64,000 nucleotides of DNA from Phymorhynchus buccinoides (Eukaryota > Mollusca > Gastropoda > Neogastropoda > Raphitomidae). The DNA is taken from assembly GCA_017654935.2 (NCBI GenBank), contig CM065711.1:27350080-27414079 (forward strand), in the 5' to 3' direction. A program made the position numbers and the translations under genes. Below the pieces are notes generated by a model. That model did no database searches. It saw only the letters and a program-made list of their open reading frames with translations, and had not been told where the DNA came from. Shown piece after piece: positions 41,719-52,390 of the stretch; the first letter of the stretch is position 1, and every line of letters starts with the position of its first letter.

Positions 41719-42706
41719 TTTGATAAAGCTTTTCTGTGTCCAATGTTTTATTTGTGAACCTCAGAAACAAAACCAGTTAATGTTAACTTTGAGTAATGTT
41801 CGTGTTCAAAAAACAAACAACAAAATAAAACAAAAAAATAAATTAAAAAATTAAAAAATTATATAAATTGTGCTGATTTACTTTTTCTCCCAATGGGGGA
41901 GGGACAGTGCCTTATGCAAAGACAGCTGTTTCGATCTTGAGAGGATCTCATCAGTTTGCATGATTGGCCTGCAAATTGACTGTCCAGTGGATGGCCAACC
42001 TGAGCAAAAAAGACATTCTACAAGAGAATGGTGTCCTCTCTGCATCAAATCGAAAATCCACAATAAAAGCAAACCAGCACAAAGTTAAACCAGAAATAGT
42101 AAAAATCTTATGAAAATCTTATGTAAAATGAACAAAATAATAATGTTCTGAAATTTTAATTTCAAAACCTAATAGACATGACTAGGGAGGGCTAACTACT
42201 GAGATGGTATCCATCCAAATTAAGGATAAAAATAGCAATGAAAGAAAAATCTCATATATATATATAGTTTGCTTTGATAAAGCTTTTCTGTGTCCAATGT
42301 CTTTATTTGTGAACCTCAGAAACAAAACCAGTTAACGTTAACTTTGAGTAATGTTCTGTGTTAAAAAAAAAATTTTTTTTTAAACAATTATGTAAATTGT
42401 GCTGATTTTACTTTTTCTCCCAATGGGGGAGGGACAGTGCCTTATGCAAAGACAGCTGTTTTGACCTAAGAGAAGGTCTCATCAGTTTGCATGATCGGCC
42501 TGCAATTTGACTGTCCAGTGGATGCCAACCTGAGCAAAACAGACATTCTACAAGAGAATGGTGTCCTCTTTGCATCAAATCGAAAATCCATAATAAAAGC
42601 AAACCAGCACAAAGTTAAACCAGAAATAGTAAAAATCTTATGAAAATCTTATGTAAAATGAACAAAATAATAATGTTCTGAAATTTTAATTTCAAAACCT
42701 AATAGA
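41595..42706. repeat. Duplicated AT-rich block with Penelope-like ends
   Basis: GACAAAGAGGAGTAAAACCT CGAAAATTTGGG (41611) is a Penelope-type terminal phrase. The block TTTGCTTTGATAAAGCTTTT to AATTTCAAAACCTAATAGA occurs at 41715-42176 and again at 42269-42705. In it, GACAGCTGTTTCGATCTTGA (41921) and GGGGGAGGGACAGTGCCTTA read on the minus strand as another Penelope-like tail. (TA)n runs occur at 41683-41712. Confidence 0.6.
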
Positions 42707-42819
42707 ACATTTTGTAGACAGTTTGTGAACTTAAGAAAGAAACTCAATAACTTTAATTTTAACTTTACGATTTGTTCTGTGTTCTGAAAAGAATAAAATA
42801 AAATAATGTGCCGATTTAC

Positions 42820-42825
42820 TTTTCT

Positions 42826-42856
<31 letters not shown>

Positions 42857-43000
42857 ATATATATAATATAATATAGATATATATAATATATATATAGCAT
42901 GAAAGAAAAATCTCAGTGAATAGCCAGCTCCGTACCCCTACTCTGAGGACTGAAAAGTTAGTGCATTTGAAATGCAGAATAGTTTGCTTTGATATATATA

Positions 43001-43050
<50 letters not shown>

Positions 43051-43143
43051 GAAGAAAAAAACCACAACAAATCCTTTGTAAGTTCTAATTTTTTATCCAA
43101 GCTTTCGAGGGAGTAACCCCTCGTTTTCAAGGTACAGAGAAGA

Positions 43144-43178
<35 letters not shown>

Positions 43179-43195
43179 CTGGGTATATATATAAT
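42820..43195. repeat. Poly-T and (TA)n tracts
   Basis: T runs at 42824-42857 and 43146-43178, and TA runs at 42858-42897 and 42993-43048. GAGGGAGTAACCCCTCGTTT near 43108 is a short inverted structure. Confidence 0.9.
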
Positions 43196-44107
43196 ATATA
43201 TACCCAGCTGCATTTCTGTTCCTTTTGTTAAAGAAACATGAAGCCATATTAGCTAAAACAAAATGCCTGATATAAGTGACAGCCGTTAAAACTAACATGA
43301 AAAATCAGGATCCAGGGCTGTATAATCTTTTTCATTTAAATTGACTCTGAACAACACATCAATTCTTTAGCAATCAGATTTATTCCACTGTTTAATTATT
43401 CACAACAAAGTGGTTCCTTATTGTGGGGGGCTGCTGTCAGAAGTGCTCTTCTGCCAGCTGTGGCGGTCAGCCCCACACTCTTAAAGTAAAATGCTGTCAA
43501 GCATAGGAAAATTTCAAATTGTCTTGGTTTTGCCTTATGTAAAATGTACCAATGTGTTTCTGTAAAATCCTAAGTATTAAGTTGTTGCAATTATGTTATT
43601 AAGCTAATTGATTATTTACCAAATAAGTCTATTTTTATGCATTGAATTAAACACTCTGTCAATGTTATAATATAATTATTGTTACACAACTTCAATCTTA
43701 CGTCATTACAAGTACAAATCAGTTTCTTGTGAATGTGATTATGAATTAGTTGTATGCTAATTAGTGATTGTCATGCAATGGAAAACAATGTTATGTCTAA
43801 TAAAATAACATTTTATTTGGCACTTAAATAAAGTTGCCCATTCTCACTCTCAATCCTGTGTGTTCTTTGACTTATGACAATAAAGGTTTTGTATGGATGC
43901 AAGAGACACAAAGACCTTTTGAAAGTGTGACTGATACATTTATCAAAATGATTGCTATAATTGATTAAGGATCACTTAATGATTTCAGAGTGCTGTGTAA
44001 TTTAGCAAAAAGAAAAAGAAAACAAAATTGTCTCAAATTTCAAGAACCCCCATTTGAAGTAAAAGTCTGGTGAAAGATAAACAAATTGAAATATTCAATA
44101 TTTCTCA
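43196..44107. other. AT-rich interior of the LTR element, no gene seen
   Basis: A small hairpin (GTGGGGGGCTG / CAGCCCCAC) lies at 43422-43475. No reverse transcriptase or integrase motif is visible. Confidence 0.4.
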
Positions 44108-44118
44108 TAAAAGGGAGG

Positions 44119-44301
44119 ATATATTCTCAAATGGTATTCTGATCGTTATAATGCATGATCCTTACAATGTATGATGCTGGATAATAAACAACTTCCACTT
44201 CCTGTCTGACATTAAGAACAATAGTGTTCTATGTGCTTCTATTGAATGAATTAAATCATCTGTCTGTTAGTCAATAGACCACCATCGCTCGCCACGAAAC
44301 A
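44119..44301 (+). repeat. 3' LTR of the Gypsy-like element
   Basis: Matches 38147-38331 with scattered substitutions and is preceded by the purine tract AAAAGGGAGGA. It ends GAAACA. Confidence 0.7.
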
Positions 44302-44407
44302 GAAGGTAGATGACATGTTGGTGATTTTCGTTTGGCCTGTATATTCTACTGTCACTCAAAGTTGACGCTTATTATCATTTAGCCAATGATGCTTTAGGCC
44401 GTCGTCT

Positions 44408-44710
44408 TATGCTCAGGTACTCAGGGAGAAGGCAGACGTTATTCCGTCGTATGCTCAGGTACTCAGGGAGAAGGCAGACGTCATGGCTGTCTTAATGCTC
44501 AGGTACTCAGGGAGAAGGCAGAACGACATTGCGTCGTATGCTCAGGTACTCAGGGAGAAGGCAGACGCTATTTCATGTTCATGTTAATGCTCAGGTACTC
44601 AGGGAGAAGGCAGAACAACATTCCGTTGTATGCTCAGGTACTCAGGGAGAAGGCAGACGCTATTCCATGACCGTCTTAATGCTCAGGTACTCAGGGAGAA
44701 GGCAGACGAC
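44408..44710. repeat. Minisatellite, seven copies of a 42-49 bp unit
   Basis: ATGCTCAGGTACTCAGGGAG AAGGCAGA is nearly invariant in seven copies (about 44409, 44451, 44494, 44539, 44588, 44631 and 44679). The spacers alternate between TTATTCCGTCGT-like and CATGxxxGTCTTA-like text. Confidence 0.9.
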
Positions 44711-46080
44711 AGTTATGGCCATTTAGCGTTTGTGGTGTGTCCTGTACACAAGTTTGGCGTCAACCATTGTCCAGCCACTAATGGTTTGTCCCCCAATTGT
44801 CTTTATAATCAGGTAACCTTGTTGCATGAGTGATGAATCATCACTGTATTTTTCTTGCACATTTTTAGTGAGCGATGAGTATCGCAAACCGGCACTGGAG
44901 TCCATGCCTGTGTATGTGCACATTGTTTCATAGTTATGAGTCATCACAGGTGCACTAAGTCCTTGCACCTTTCGGTTTTACAGCATTTGTTTAGTGAGCG
45001 ATGAGTCAGCGCAATTCAGCACTGGTGATCTGCTCAGTGCTGTATAATATTATACAGTAATACTAATACAATACAAGCAATAGCTAGTGAGTCACTCACA
45101 ATTTATCATGAATCATATACAGTATTAGTAAGTCACTCTTGACCTTCTCAGTACTATGTACTCATATACAATAATAGTGAGTGAGTCAATCATAATTCAT
45201 CATGAAGGTGATTGGAAGAGAACATCTATTAAGTTGCAACTGTTTTGCTATGTACTTATGTAATCACTTACAGTAATGGTGTGTAAGTCATTCCAAATTT
45301 CTTACGAAGATGATTGTATGAGGGCATGTCTCAAGTTACAACTTGTGTGTCTGGATTCTTATCATACGTTACTATGCATACATTAAGTAAACATTACTAT
45401 TGCATAGCAGATTTGATATTATAGGGCTGTTTTATTTTAAAATGTATGGATAACAGACTACACATTGATCTACATTTCCCTTCATTTTCAACACACAGAT
45501 GGCAGGTTCAGTAGGTGTCAATATGCACAGCCTGTTACCGTGCGTTGCACCTACATGCACCGCACCATTGTACGTGGATTAGCTGAGGTTTGATAGGGCG
45601 ATGTTTGTTGTGGTTATTATTTTGTGTTGTGCTTTGCTTCGTTGATTGATGACGTAATCACAGCTGTTCTTGCCTCAACCCTTCAATGTGATTGGATGTT
45701 GATCTATATTTTCTGGGGTTTTCGCTTGTTTGTTTTCATTTTTGTATGTTGTTGTTGTCGTCGAAGGTTTGTTTGTCCGTTTATTGTTTGTTCTTTTTTA
45801 CTTTTTTCTTTTTTCATTGTTTATATATATTTTTTTGTATTTTAGCTTTTTTATTAACTCCTCTTTCATTCTTCCACTCAACAGTTCCTTCATTCTCTCA
45901 CACTTTCATATGTCAACCAACATGTCTTTTTGCATACAGGAAAAAGAAATAAGAATACAGGATACAACATATGAAACAAGTATACATTAAAAATAAAGAC
46001 ATCAAGAAACATTGTATGTCTTGGAAACGTATGAAAGGAACATCAAAAGCAGTTTAAATAAACAGTAAAGAGGAGGTTGT
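44711..46080. other. Non-coding stretch, no gene seen
   Basis: Degenerate GTGAGTCAxTC phrases recur between 45080 and 45340, suggesting a worn tandem repeat. The rest is T-rich. The open frames near 45.7 kb are low-complexity (poly-Phe/Val). Confidence 0.4.
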
Positions 46081-46094
46081 TTTGTTTTTTTCAC

Positions 46095-46097
46095 TCA

Positions 46098-46142
<45 letters not shown>

Positions 46143-46196
46143 GCACGCACAGCACACACACACACACACACACACGCACGCACGCACGCACGACGC

Positions 46197-46270
<74 letters not shown>
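46095..46270. repeat. (CA)n microsatellite at the 3' side of the L1/Tx1-like LINE
   Basis: CA repeat with CG interruptions, directly downstream (minus strand) of the LINE ORF2 stop. Confidence 0.95.
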
Positions 46271-46271
<1 letters not shown>

Positions 46272-46317
46272 ACACACGCGTGCGCAGAGGAATGGGGGAA
46301 ATTAATGTGCAAGATTC

Positions 46318-47209
46318 TTAATATGGAAACCAGTTTAGCTGGAATTTTTCCGATTTGCCCGCTATTGTATGAATGTATCGTTCTGTAGCATACCTATTTT
46401 TGAAGAAAACTAGAAACACTGTTACAAGTGGAACAGAACCATTCCACTTGCACTTGTAAATATAAAAGGAAGAAGTAAATGAACAATTCCATAGTAGATG
46501 AGTAATTGTTTCCTCTTCATCTTCACAAAAAGAACACATTGGTGAATCAATACCTTTATGTAGACACAAATAACGATTTGTGGGTAAAATTCGGTGGATA
46601 ATGCGGGTCTGTAGCCATCTTAATTGAACGTCTGAGCTGGTTTGCATACAAATTCTGAAAATGTTGTTCCAATCTAAATTATCGTACTTCTGGTTCCATT
46701 TCTTAATGCCTGTGGCTGTGCAGTCACTATCATGTTTTTTGTTTTGTACTTCTCTGTTACCTTTATAAATACAAAGCCATGTTAAATTTTCCTGTAATTT
46801 ATAACGGGCAATGGATTGAACATTCCTACTTATTTGATATGTCGTAATTGTTTTAATTATTCCGTTAAAGGTAAGAAAGTCTGTGTTTCTGTCTGGAAAT
46901 TTGTTTTTTAAGTTTTGAAAGCTTAGAAAGTTTCCTTCTTCATTAAGCAAATGAAAAACATAGTAAATGTCGTTTTCAAACCAGTTTTTCATAAACACTG
47001 TGTGATTACCTCTTTTTATTTTAGTATTATAAAAAAATGAATTCTGCATTAAATTCATGAATATTTTTAGGGATGTTCTTTCTACAAAGTTTACGGTAAT
47101 GTTTTAGTATATCTTTCCAAAATGGATTATGCATTCTATTTAAAAGTATCTCTACATAGTCAACACCCACTTTGTTCAATTTCGCAAGTTCAGGATAAAG
47201 ATTAAACAC
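46318..47209 (-). pseudogene. LINE ORF2 C-terminal region with Cys/His motif
   Basis: The larger open frame (47058-46318, 246 codons) includes RYLCLHKGIDSPMCSFC then EDEEETITHLLWNC, a C-x2-C-x8-H-x4-C arrangement found at the end of L1-group ORF2 proteins. It also has WLQTRIIHRILPTNRYL, the usual upstream phrase. A shorter frame (47209-47027) covers the preceding piece and overlaps in another frame, so there is a frameshift near 47050. Confidence 0.75.
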
Positions 47210-47251
47210 AAATTCCTGTAAAGTAGATTCACCAATGAATAATTTCTTTAG

Positions 47252-48502
47252 CTAGCTAATTTTTAGTGTGCTTAAAAAGTTAAAAACATTTAGCATCTTT
47301 AAACCACCAGACATATAATCACCAAAAACAACCTTTTTTCTAATTTTGCTGGGTTTCCCATCCCATAAAAAATGAAAGAATAATGAGTCTAGTTCTTGCA
47401 AAAAAGCTTCAGGGGGATCAGGTAGGTTTAAAAATAAGTAAATCAATTTTGACATGGCCAAACTCTTAAGTACTGCTATTTTGCCAAATGGAGTCAATTG
47501 TCTCTTTGACCATGTATGTAAGACACATTTAATTTCAGCTATTTTACCTTCAAAATTAATTAACACGATATGGTCAATTTCAACAGAAAACTTTACCCCT
47601 AAAACTTTAAAAATTCCAGGGTTCCAGCAAAACATTTGGTCTCTTAGGTATCGTATTTTTGAATATTTCATGCTACCAATCCATACTAATTCTGTTTTTT
47701 CATTATTAATTTTTAAACCAGAAAGGCGAGCAAAAGGATTCAAGGTTCTGATGGCCTCTTTAAGTGATTCCTCGCTACCATCAACACATAAAGTAGTATC
47801 GTCAGCAAATTGGGAGAGCAGAGCATCAATATTGTTTACTTTAATACCTTTTATTCTATCATTGTTGCGTATCATTATCGACAATACGTCTGCGCATATC
47901 AAATATAAATATGGAGATAATGGATCACCTTGACGAACTCCTCTACAAACATTAAACCATTCCGAATACAGGCCATTTACCAAGACACAAGTATTAATAT
48001 TTTCATAAAAGGTGCGAACATATCTTTCTATATCTGGGCTTATCTTAAACAGTTTAAGTGCTTTATACAAAAAAGTCCATGAAACACTATCAAATGCTTT
48101 TTCGAAATCAACCATAAGGAATAAGCCCGGTATATTTTCACTATCTGTATGCAACAAGATATCATAAATTTGTCTTATATTTTCGCCAATATACCTCCCC
48201 TTCATAAAACCTTTTTGATCAGGGTGAATTATCCTAGGCAAAATATTCTTAAGTCTGTTGGCTACACATGCAGAAGCAATTTTATAAGAAGTGTTAAGAA
48301 GGGATATGGGTCGCCAGTTCTTTAGTAAATGTTTCGGTTTTCCTTCTTTGGGAATACATGTGATAACTCCTTGCCTTTGGGTAGTTGACAGTTGACCAGT
48401 CTCAAATGCATAATTAATGGAACGTACTAAAAGAATCCCTATTTGTTTAATTTTTTTTATAGAATTCTGCTGGATAGCCATCAGACCCAGGACTTTTTTC
48501 AT
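47252..48502 (-). pseudogene. LINE reverse transcriptase
   Basis: This 416-codon frame contains the RT blocks in order: NWRPISLLNTSYKIASACVA, MVDFEKAFDSVSW (first catalytic Asp in VDFEKAFD), GVRQGDPLSPYLYLICADVL, and QFADDTTL (catalytic Asp pair). LSGLKINNEKTELVWIGS follows, then the thumb region (GKIAVLKSLAMSKLIYLFLN). The upstream piece SPGSDGYPAEFYKKN (about 48495-48450) lies in another frame (48647-48447), so one indel near 48450 separates RT block 0 from the rest. The frame stops at a TAG at 47252. Catalytic residues look intact. Confidence 0.85.
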
Positions 48503-48649
48503 TTTTAATTTTTCTCAATGCATCACATGCTTCTGTGTAGGTAATTGGGCCTTCAAGGCCATTTTGATCATCATCATCATCAAGGCTTGGCACATCAAGT
48601 ATTATCAAGGTCAAGTCAATATCAGAGACCTCCCTCTCACTATTCAAAT

Positions 48650-49205
48650 TTTCATAAAAATGCTTTGTCTAATTAACAATTGTCTTTCGGTCAAAAGTGG
48701 TTTTGCCATTGTCTTTTTCCAAGGAATACATTGCCCTACTTACAAAATTATGATTTTCCAGATTGCAAAAATATTTGCTGATTTGTTCTCCATTTTGTAC
48801 CCACTGGAATCTAGATCTCACTCTCATCCCCTCTATTTTTTAATTTATCAATTCTTGTACCTGCATCTTCATGCCTTCTAGTGTGGGCATATTATTTTCA
48901 TCTACTGATTTTTCAAGGGCCTTTCTTTCTTTTAAAAGTGTATTCTCTAGCTTTGTTTCTTCTTTTTTCTTGTAAGTAGAGTATCCTATCGTTTTACCCC
49001 TGATTTATAATACATGTAGTAGCATTTCAAAGAATAGTTGATCATTGATCGCAAAGGCAATGCACTCGTTGGAAACCTCGTCAATAGCATCAAAATTGTA
49101 TATTAATGCTGCATACTGCTTTTTGGTTTATAAAATTACCCTTTTCACCAGTTCAATGTATTTTTTATCTTTTAGTAACGAGTTATTGAATTTCCAAAAT
49201 TGTCT
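48650..49205 (-). other. LINE linker between endonuclease and RT
   Basis: Decayed coding sequence on the minus strand with several stops and shifts; no conserved motif is expected here. Confidence 0.5.
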
Positions 49206-49209
49206 ATCT

Positions 49210-49925
49210 TTTGTCTTATTTTCATTAAATTGGAGAGAGACCGCTGAATGATCAGACCGATAACTTGGCAACACATCCATACCACTTGCTTCTGCCATCA
49301 AATTACTAGAAATTATGACATAATCCAGGCGGCTCTGTTTGAATTAGTTAATGTTTCTCCAGGTATAGCCTGGTTTATCAGGATAAGACTCACGCCAGAT
49401 GTCGACTAAGGCGAGATCATTTAGTTTTTCTAGTATAATTTGTCTGCTTCTAGGTCTACGATTGTAACTAGAATAATTTTGTGCATCAATCTGTGAATTT
49501 AAAAGAACGTTCCAGTCACCACCAATAATTACATATTGATTATGAAACTGAGTAATCAAATGAAAAAGGTTTGTGAAGAAATCAGAGTGATCCCCAGAGC
49601 TTGGGCCATACACATTAACTCGAGTTATTATTTTGTTCATCATCTCAATGTCCAGTACGATGTAGTGGCCATCAGGGTCTCTCTCCACACTGTAAACTGT
49701 ATCATCAAAATTGTTTTTAAATAAGATGGTAACTCCATTTTTGTTTGTATCAGAGCCAGCAAGGTAACGGTGATAACCCCAACATGATCTTACAAATTTA
49801 TCTGTCTGTACAGGATGATGAGTTTCCTGAAGTAAAAATACATTACTACTTTCTTGATTTCTTAAAAAATCAAACATATCCTTCCTTTTCTCGTTGTCAT
49901 TAATACCATTACAGTTTAAGGTTTA
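49210..49925 (-). pseudogene. LINE apurinic-like endonuclease domain
   Basis: Starts LNCNGINDNEKRKDMFDFLR. The catalytic Glu is in FLLQETHHP; VNVYGPSSGDH and VIIGGDWNVLLNSQIDAQN (the GDxN metal site) follow, then YTWRNIN. A TAA interrupts at about 49344. After it the same frame gives SRLDYVIISSNL and YRSDHSAVSLQF, the final catalytic His/Asp. All key residues are therefore present with a single nonsense codon. Confidence 0.85.
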
Positions 49926-49999
49926 AATTTTTACCGCTTCGTTCATTTTGATTTGTTAATTTCATAGATCACAAACCAGTAAGAACAAACCAATATATA

Positions 50000-50090
50000 T
50001 TTTGGGGGGTGTTTTTGTTTCATGTATCCTCAAGGGGCTTTTGTGGAAATAAAAAAACACCTTGAACCTTGAAACCTTGTGACTTATGTC
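50000..50090 (+). mobile_element. LINE-like 3' tail with CTTGAAC repeats
   Basis: GGGGCTTTTGTGGAAATAAA followed by CACCTTGAACCTTGAAACCT TG is the usual AATAAA plus CTTGAA tail of CR1/Jockey-group LINEs. No coding part is attached. Confidence 0.5.
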
Positions 50091-50384
50091 AATAGATATG
50101 GTACGCTAATGTGTGTTGCCCATTTATTTATTTATTTTATTTTTTCCATTATAGTCCCGTCAACAGCTACGGTCATCTCAGGACTGTCACCACGTAAAGT
50201 TCGACCACTTAGTACAAAACACTCATCAATATATCTTACCAACGTTCAACAACCTGTAAACAACAAAACATACAGTACAATTCATAACATGACACCTCCA
50301 TCATTGCACCCTATAGCACATAAGTCCACACAGTGCTGGAAACGTTGAGCCACTCTTCTCTATTTATCGGATCCAGGTTATCTC

Positions 50385-51459
50385 TCCGTCTTCCAGATTG
50401 GATGCCTCACTGAATTATCTGGAGACGAGGTATTCATGGGCCAGGATAAAGACAACACCTCCAAGGGAGCTTCTGTCATTTCTATAGACTGACTAGGTTG
50501 GGGGAACACTTCACTGGATCCTTTGGATGGTGGTTTTCCGAGTTTAGTGCCTTTCAGCCAGGATTCAGTGCCGCACACCAGATCAGGTTTTACGTGTTCA
50601 AGTGTGGCAGCAAATTCTGATTTCTTGTCCTCAATACGTTGAGCATTTAGAGTGAGAATTCTCAGATTATCATTAGGCTTCTCGGTGGGCAAGGTGTCAG
50701 AACCCACCAAACTTTCAGATTTCAGGCTTTGACTGCGTTGTTGAGTCTTATTGGTCTTTTTCATCTGGTCCGATGGTCTTCGGGGGCTTGAAATTGAGTC
50801 TATCAGGGGTGATTTGGGGCTGCTTGCCAGTAATAATAAATAAATTCTTCTATAGCACAACACCTCACATACAAAATGAGCTCTTTGCGCTTTACAACAG
50901 AAATGATGAATGAGTAGTGGGTCAAACTGATAGTCAAACTTGAGTGAGGTGTGGGATAAGTCTTCTGAGAGTGATTCATAGAAGCTAAGCACTCCTATTT
51001 CATGGCTCCAGAAGGTGAAAGACGAATGTTAATGCTGACACACTTGCAGCACAGACACTGCACATTGGGTCTTGCGATGATGCTATGTTCCTTACTGCAC
51101 AGTTCGAGACATGAACGATGGTGCCAGACGCTACTCTCGTCGCAGCAAATCCTCTCATGTGACCATGCCACAGGGCGATCACAGAGCCCACAGGGGTAGA
51201 TGCTTAGGCCAGGGTTGGGGTGCACATCTCCCGCCGCAAGGAGGAGTAGAAGAGACAATGAGGTTGGCATTTCAAAATTGTCCTTTGCATGTTCTGGTGC
51301 GGTGTATCTTTTTCCAAAGTATTTTGCTTTTGATCTGAGCATAAGTGCGCTAGCTCCTTGGTGAGGTTGGTCAGGCCTTAGAGGTTGATTTTTCCAACTC
51401 TCAATCCATGTTGAATACGTGGAGCCTATAAGGAGAAGCAGAAGTGCGAGGCCCTTCAT
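50385..51459 (-). pseudogene. 5' part of a CR1/L2-type LINE: 2A-like motif, PHD-like finger, start of endonuclease
   Basis: The first frame (51459-50995, 154 codons) starts with a hydrophobic leader (MKGLALLLLLIGSTYS). A second hydrophobic run SLSLLLLLAAGDVHPNPGL follows at about residues 67-85; it is close to the 2A-type D-x-E-x-NPGP sequence, but with His for Glu and Leu for the last Pro. Then comes a Cys/His cluster: CGLCDRPVAW, CCDESSVWHHRSC, CLCCKC, a PHD-type zinc finger. After a stop and frameshift the second frame (50992-50378) gives NLRILTLNAQRIEDKKSEFA and VKPDLVCGTESWLKG, the endonuclease start (Asn and catalytic Glu). Another shift breaks it near 50500. RT is missing, so this copy is dead. 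A foreign tail is inserted at 50826-50905. Confidence 0.75.
50826..50905 (-). mobile_element. Retroelement tail inserted in the LINE above
   Basis: On the minus strand GTAAAGCGCAAAGAGCTCAT ... GTTGTGCTATAGAAGAATTT ATTTATTATTA follows the AAGCGC...GCTATA...(ATT)n pattern of the tails at 234-315 and 51640-51706. It separates the PHD part from the endonuclease part of the host LINE. Confidence 0.5.
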
Positions 51460-51489
51460 AGGTTAGAAAGCGAAGTCAGTTTCCAGAGT

Positions 51490-51640
51490 GTATGTGTATG
51501 TTTGTGTGCAAGAATGCGTTCACTCGCGTGCGTGCATGTACGTGCGTGTGTGTCTGTTGTGCATATGATATGTATCTGTTTGCGCGTGTGTGTCTGTTGT
51601 GCGTGTGTGTGCGTGTGCGAGTGTTTTCAATGCTGAATGT
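51490..51640. repeat. GT-rich microsatellite
   Basis: Imperfect GT repeats with TGTCTGTTGTGC interruptions occurring twice. Confidence 0.85.
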
Positions 51641-51706
51641 CAAGCGCTTTGTGCTCGATAAAAAGCGCTATGTAAGTGTTCGTTTATTATTATTATTATT
51701 CACAGT
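51640..51706 (+). mobile_element. Retroelement 3' tail ending in (ATT)n
   Basis: GTCAAGCGCTTTGTGCTCGA then AAAAAGCGCTATGTAAGTG and TTTATTATTATTATTATT. Same type as 234-315. Confidence 0.6.
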
Positions 51707-51947
51707 TTTGGGTGTCTACTATCGACTGATTCATTCAATCATAGCCAGAGTTTCTGGTTCCTCATATTTTTAGATCTTTTCTCAATGAAAGGCAAGTCAA
51801 TGAGTTACTACTACTATAGCGTTTGTTTCTGAAGACAAATTCTCTTGTCTTTCTTTTTTTCATATCGTGTTTAATAGAGATAACCCTCTAGTAATAATCA
51901 TGTCCTCATCACTTCTGGCACGACTGATTGTTTGATGCATTATATTA

Positions 51948-52113
51948 CCATATTTTATGGAGTATAAGAGGCATACTATTATAAAGCGCACCCCCAAGAA
52001 TTTACACAAAATTTTGAATTTACCATTATATATTTCTTACTATATATTATTAGTCATAGGCGCAGGTGTCTCAGTCTGGGACAAAAAGTATCGCCTAGTA
52101 CTTGTAGTCCGTA
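51948..52113. mobile_element. TIR element B, diverged copy
   Basis: It starts CCATATTTTATGGAGTATAA and has GCGCACCCCCAAGAATTTAC. It ends ACTTGTAGTCCGTATG, corresponding to the B element at 9191-9363. The right TIR is incomplete. Confidence 0.6.
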
Positions 52114-52309
52114 TGTTTCTAATGATTGCACACACAAAAATAATAAAATTGGCAAAACAATTATTTACAGAACACAAATTGGCTTTTATCAGTATTAGTC
52201 AATATAAAATATAAAAAAAACACTTAATAAAAAAGCAATATTTTGGTTTATTCTTTTCAACTTGCAAAGCACCAGGGCAACTCTCAAATTAGGTCAGTAT
52301 TAGGTACTT

Positions 52310-52390
52310 TATTGTCACAGAGGCGACTCTGTGAAATTCGGGTTGCTCCCACCTGGAGAGCGCGTCGCAGCCAGAGGCGCGCCACCCAAT
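52310..52390 (-). repeat. Dispersed repeat H, copy 2
   Basis: Reverse-complement of 23790-23875: GTCACAGAGGCGACTCTGTG, AAATTCGGGTTGCTCCC, GTCGCAGCCAGAGGCGCGCC. GACTCTGTGA/TCACAGAGGC is itself a short palindrome. Confidence 0.7.

Larger units (their letters stand above)
38147..44301 (+). mobile_element. LTR retroelement with nested Penelope-like and simple-repeat DNA
   Basis: Two direct LTR copies of about 184 bp (38147-38331, 44119-44301) flank 5.8 kb. Gag sequence follows the left LTR and a purine tract AAAAGGGAGGA (44108-44118) precedes the right one, so orientation is plus. No reverse transcriptase of this element is visible. The middle is filled by a Penelope-like endonuclease fragment, a long CA array and duplicated AT-rich blocks. 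No clear 4-6 bp target duplication was found (GAAAG versus GAAGG). Confidence 0.6.
46318..49960 (-). mobile_element. L1/Tx1-like LINE, nearly complete ORF2, decayed
   Basis: Minus-strand order: endonuclease (49925-49210), linker, reverse transcriptase (48650-47252), C-terminal region (47209-46318). It is broken by a few stops and frameshifts, listed under the parts. The start region reads MNEAVKI then a stop, then TLNCNGIN, so the 5' end is probably close to 49945. No ORF1 is visible upstream. The 3' side ends in a TG-rich microsatellite (46270-46095). Clade is inferred from SRLDYVIIS, RSDHSAV and the C-terminal CCHC pattern. Confidence 0.85.

Noticed and set aside
44529..44833. Arg/Gln-rich small protein
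   Set aside because: It is a frame through the seven-copy minisatellite; other copies shift frame.
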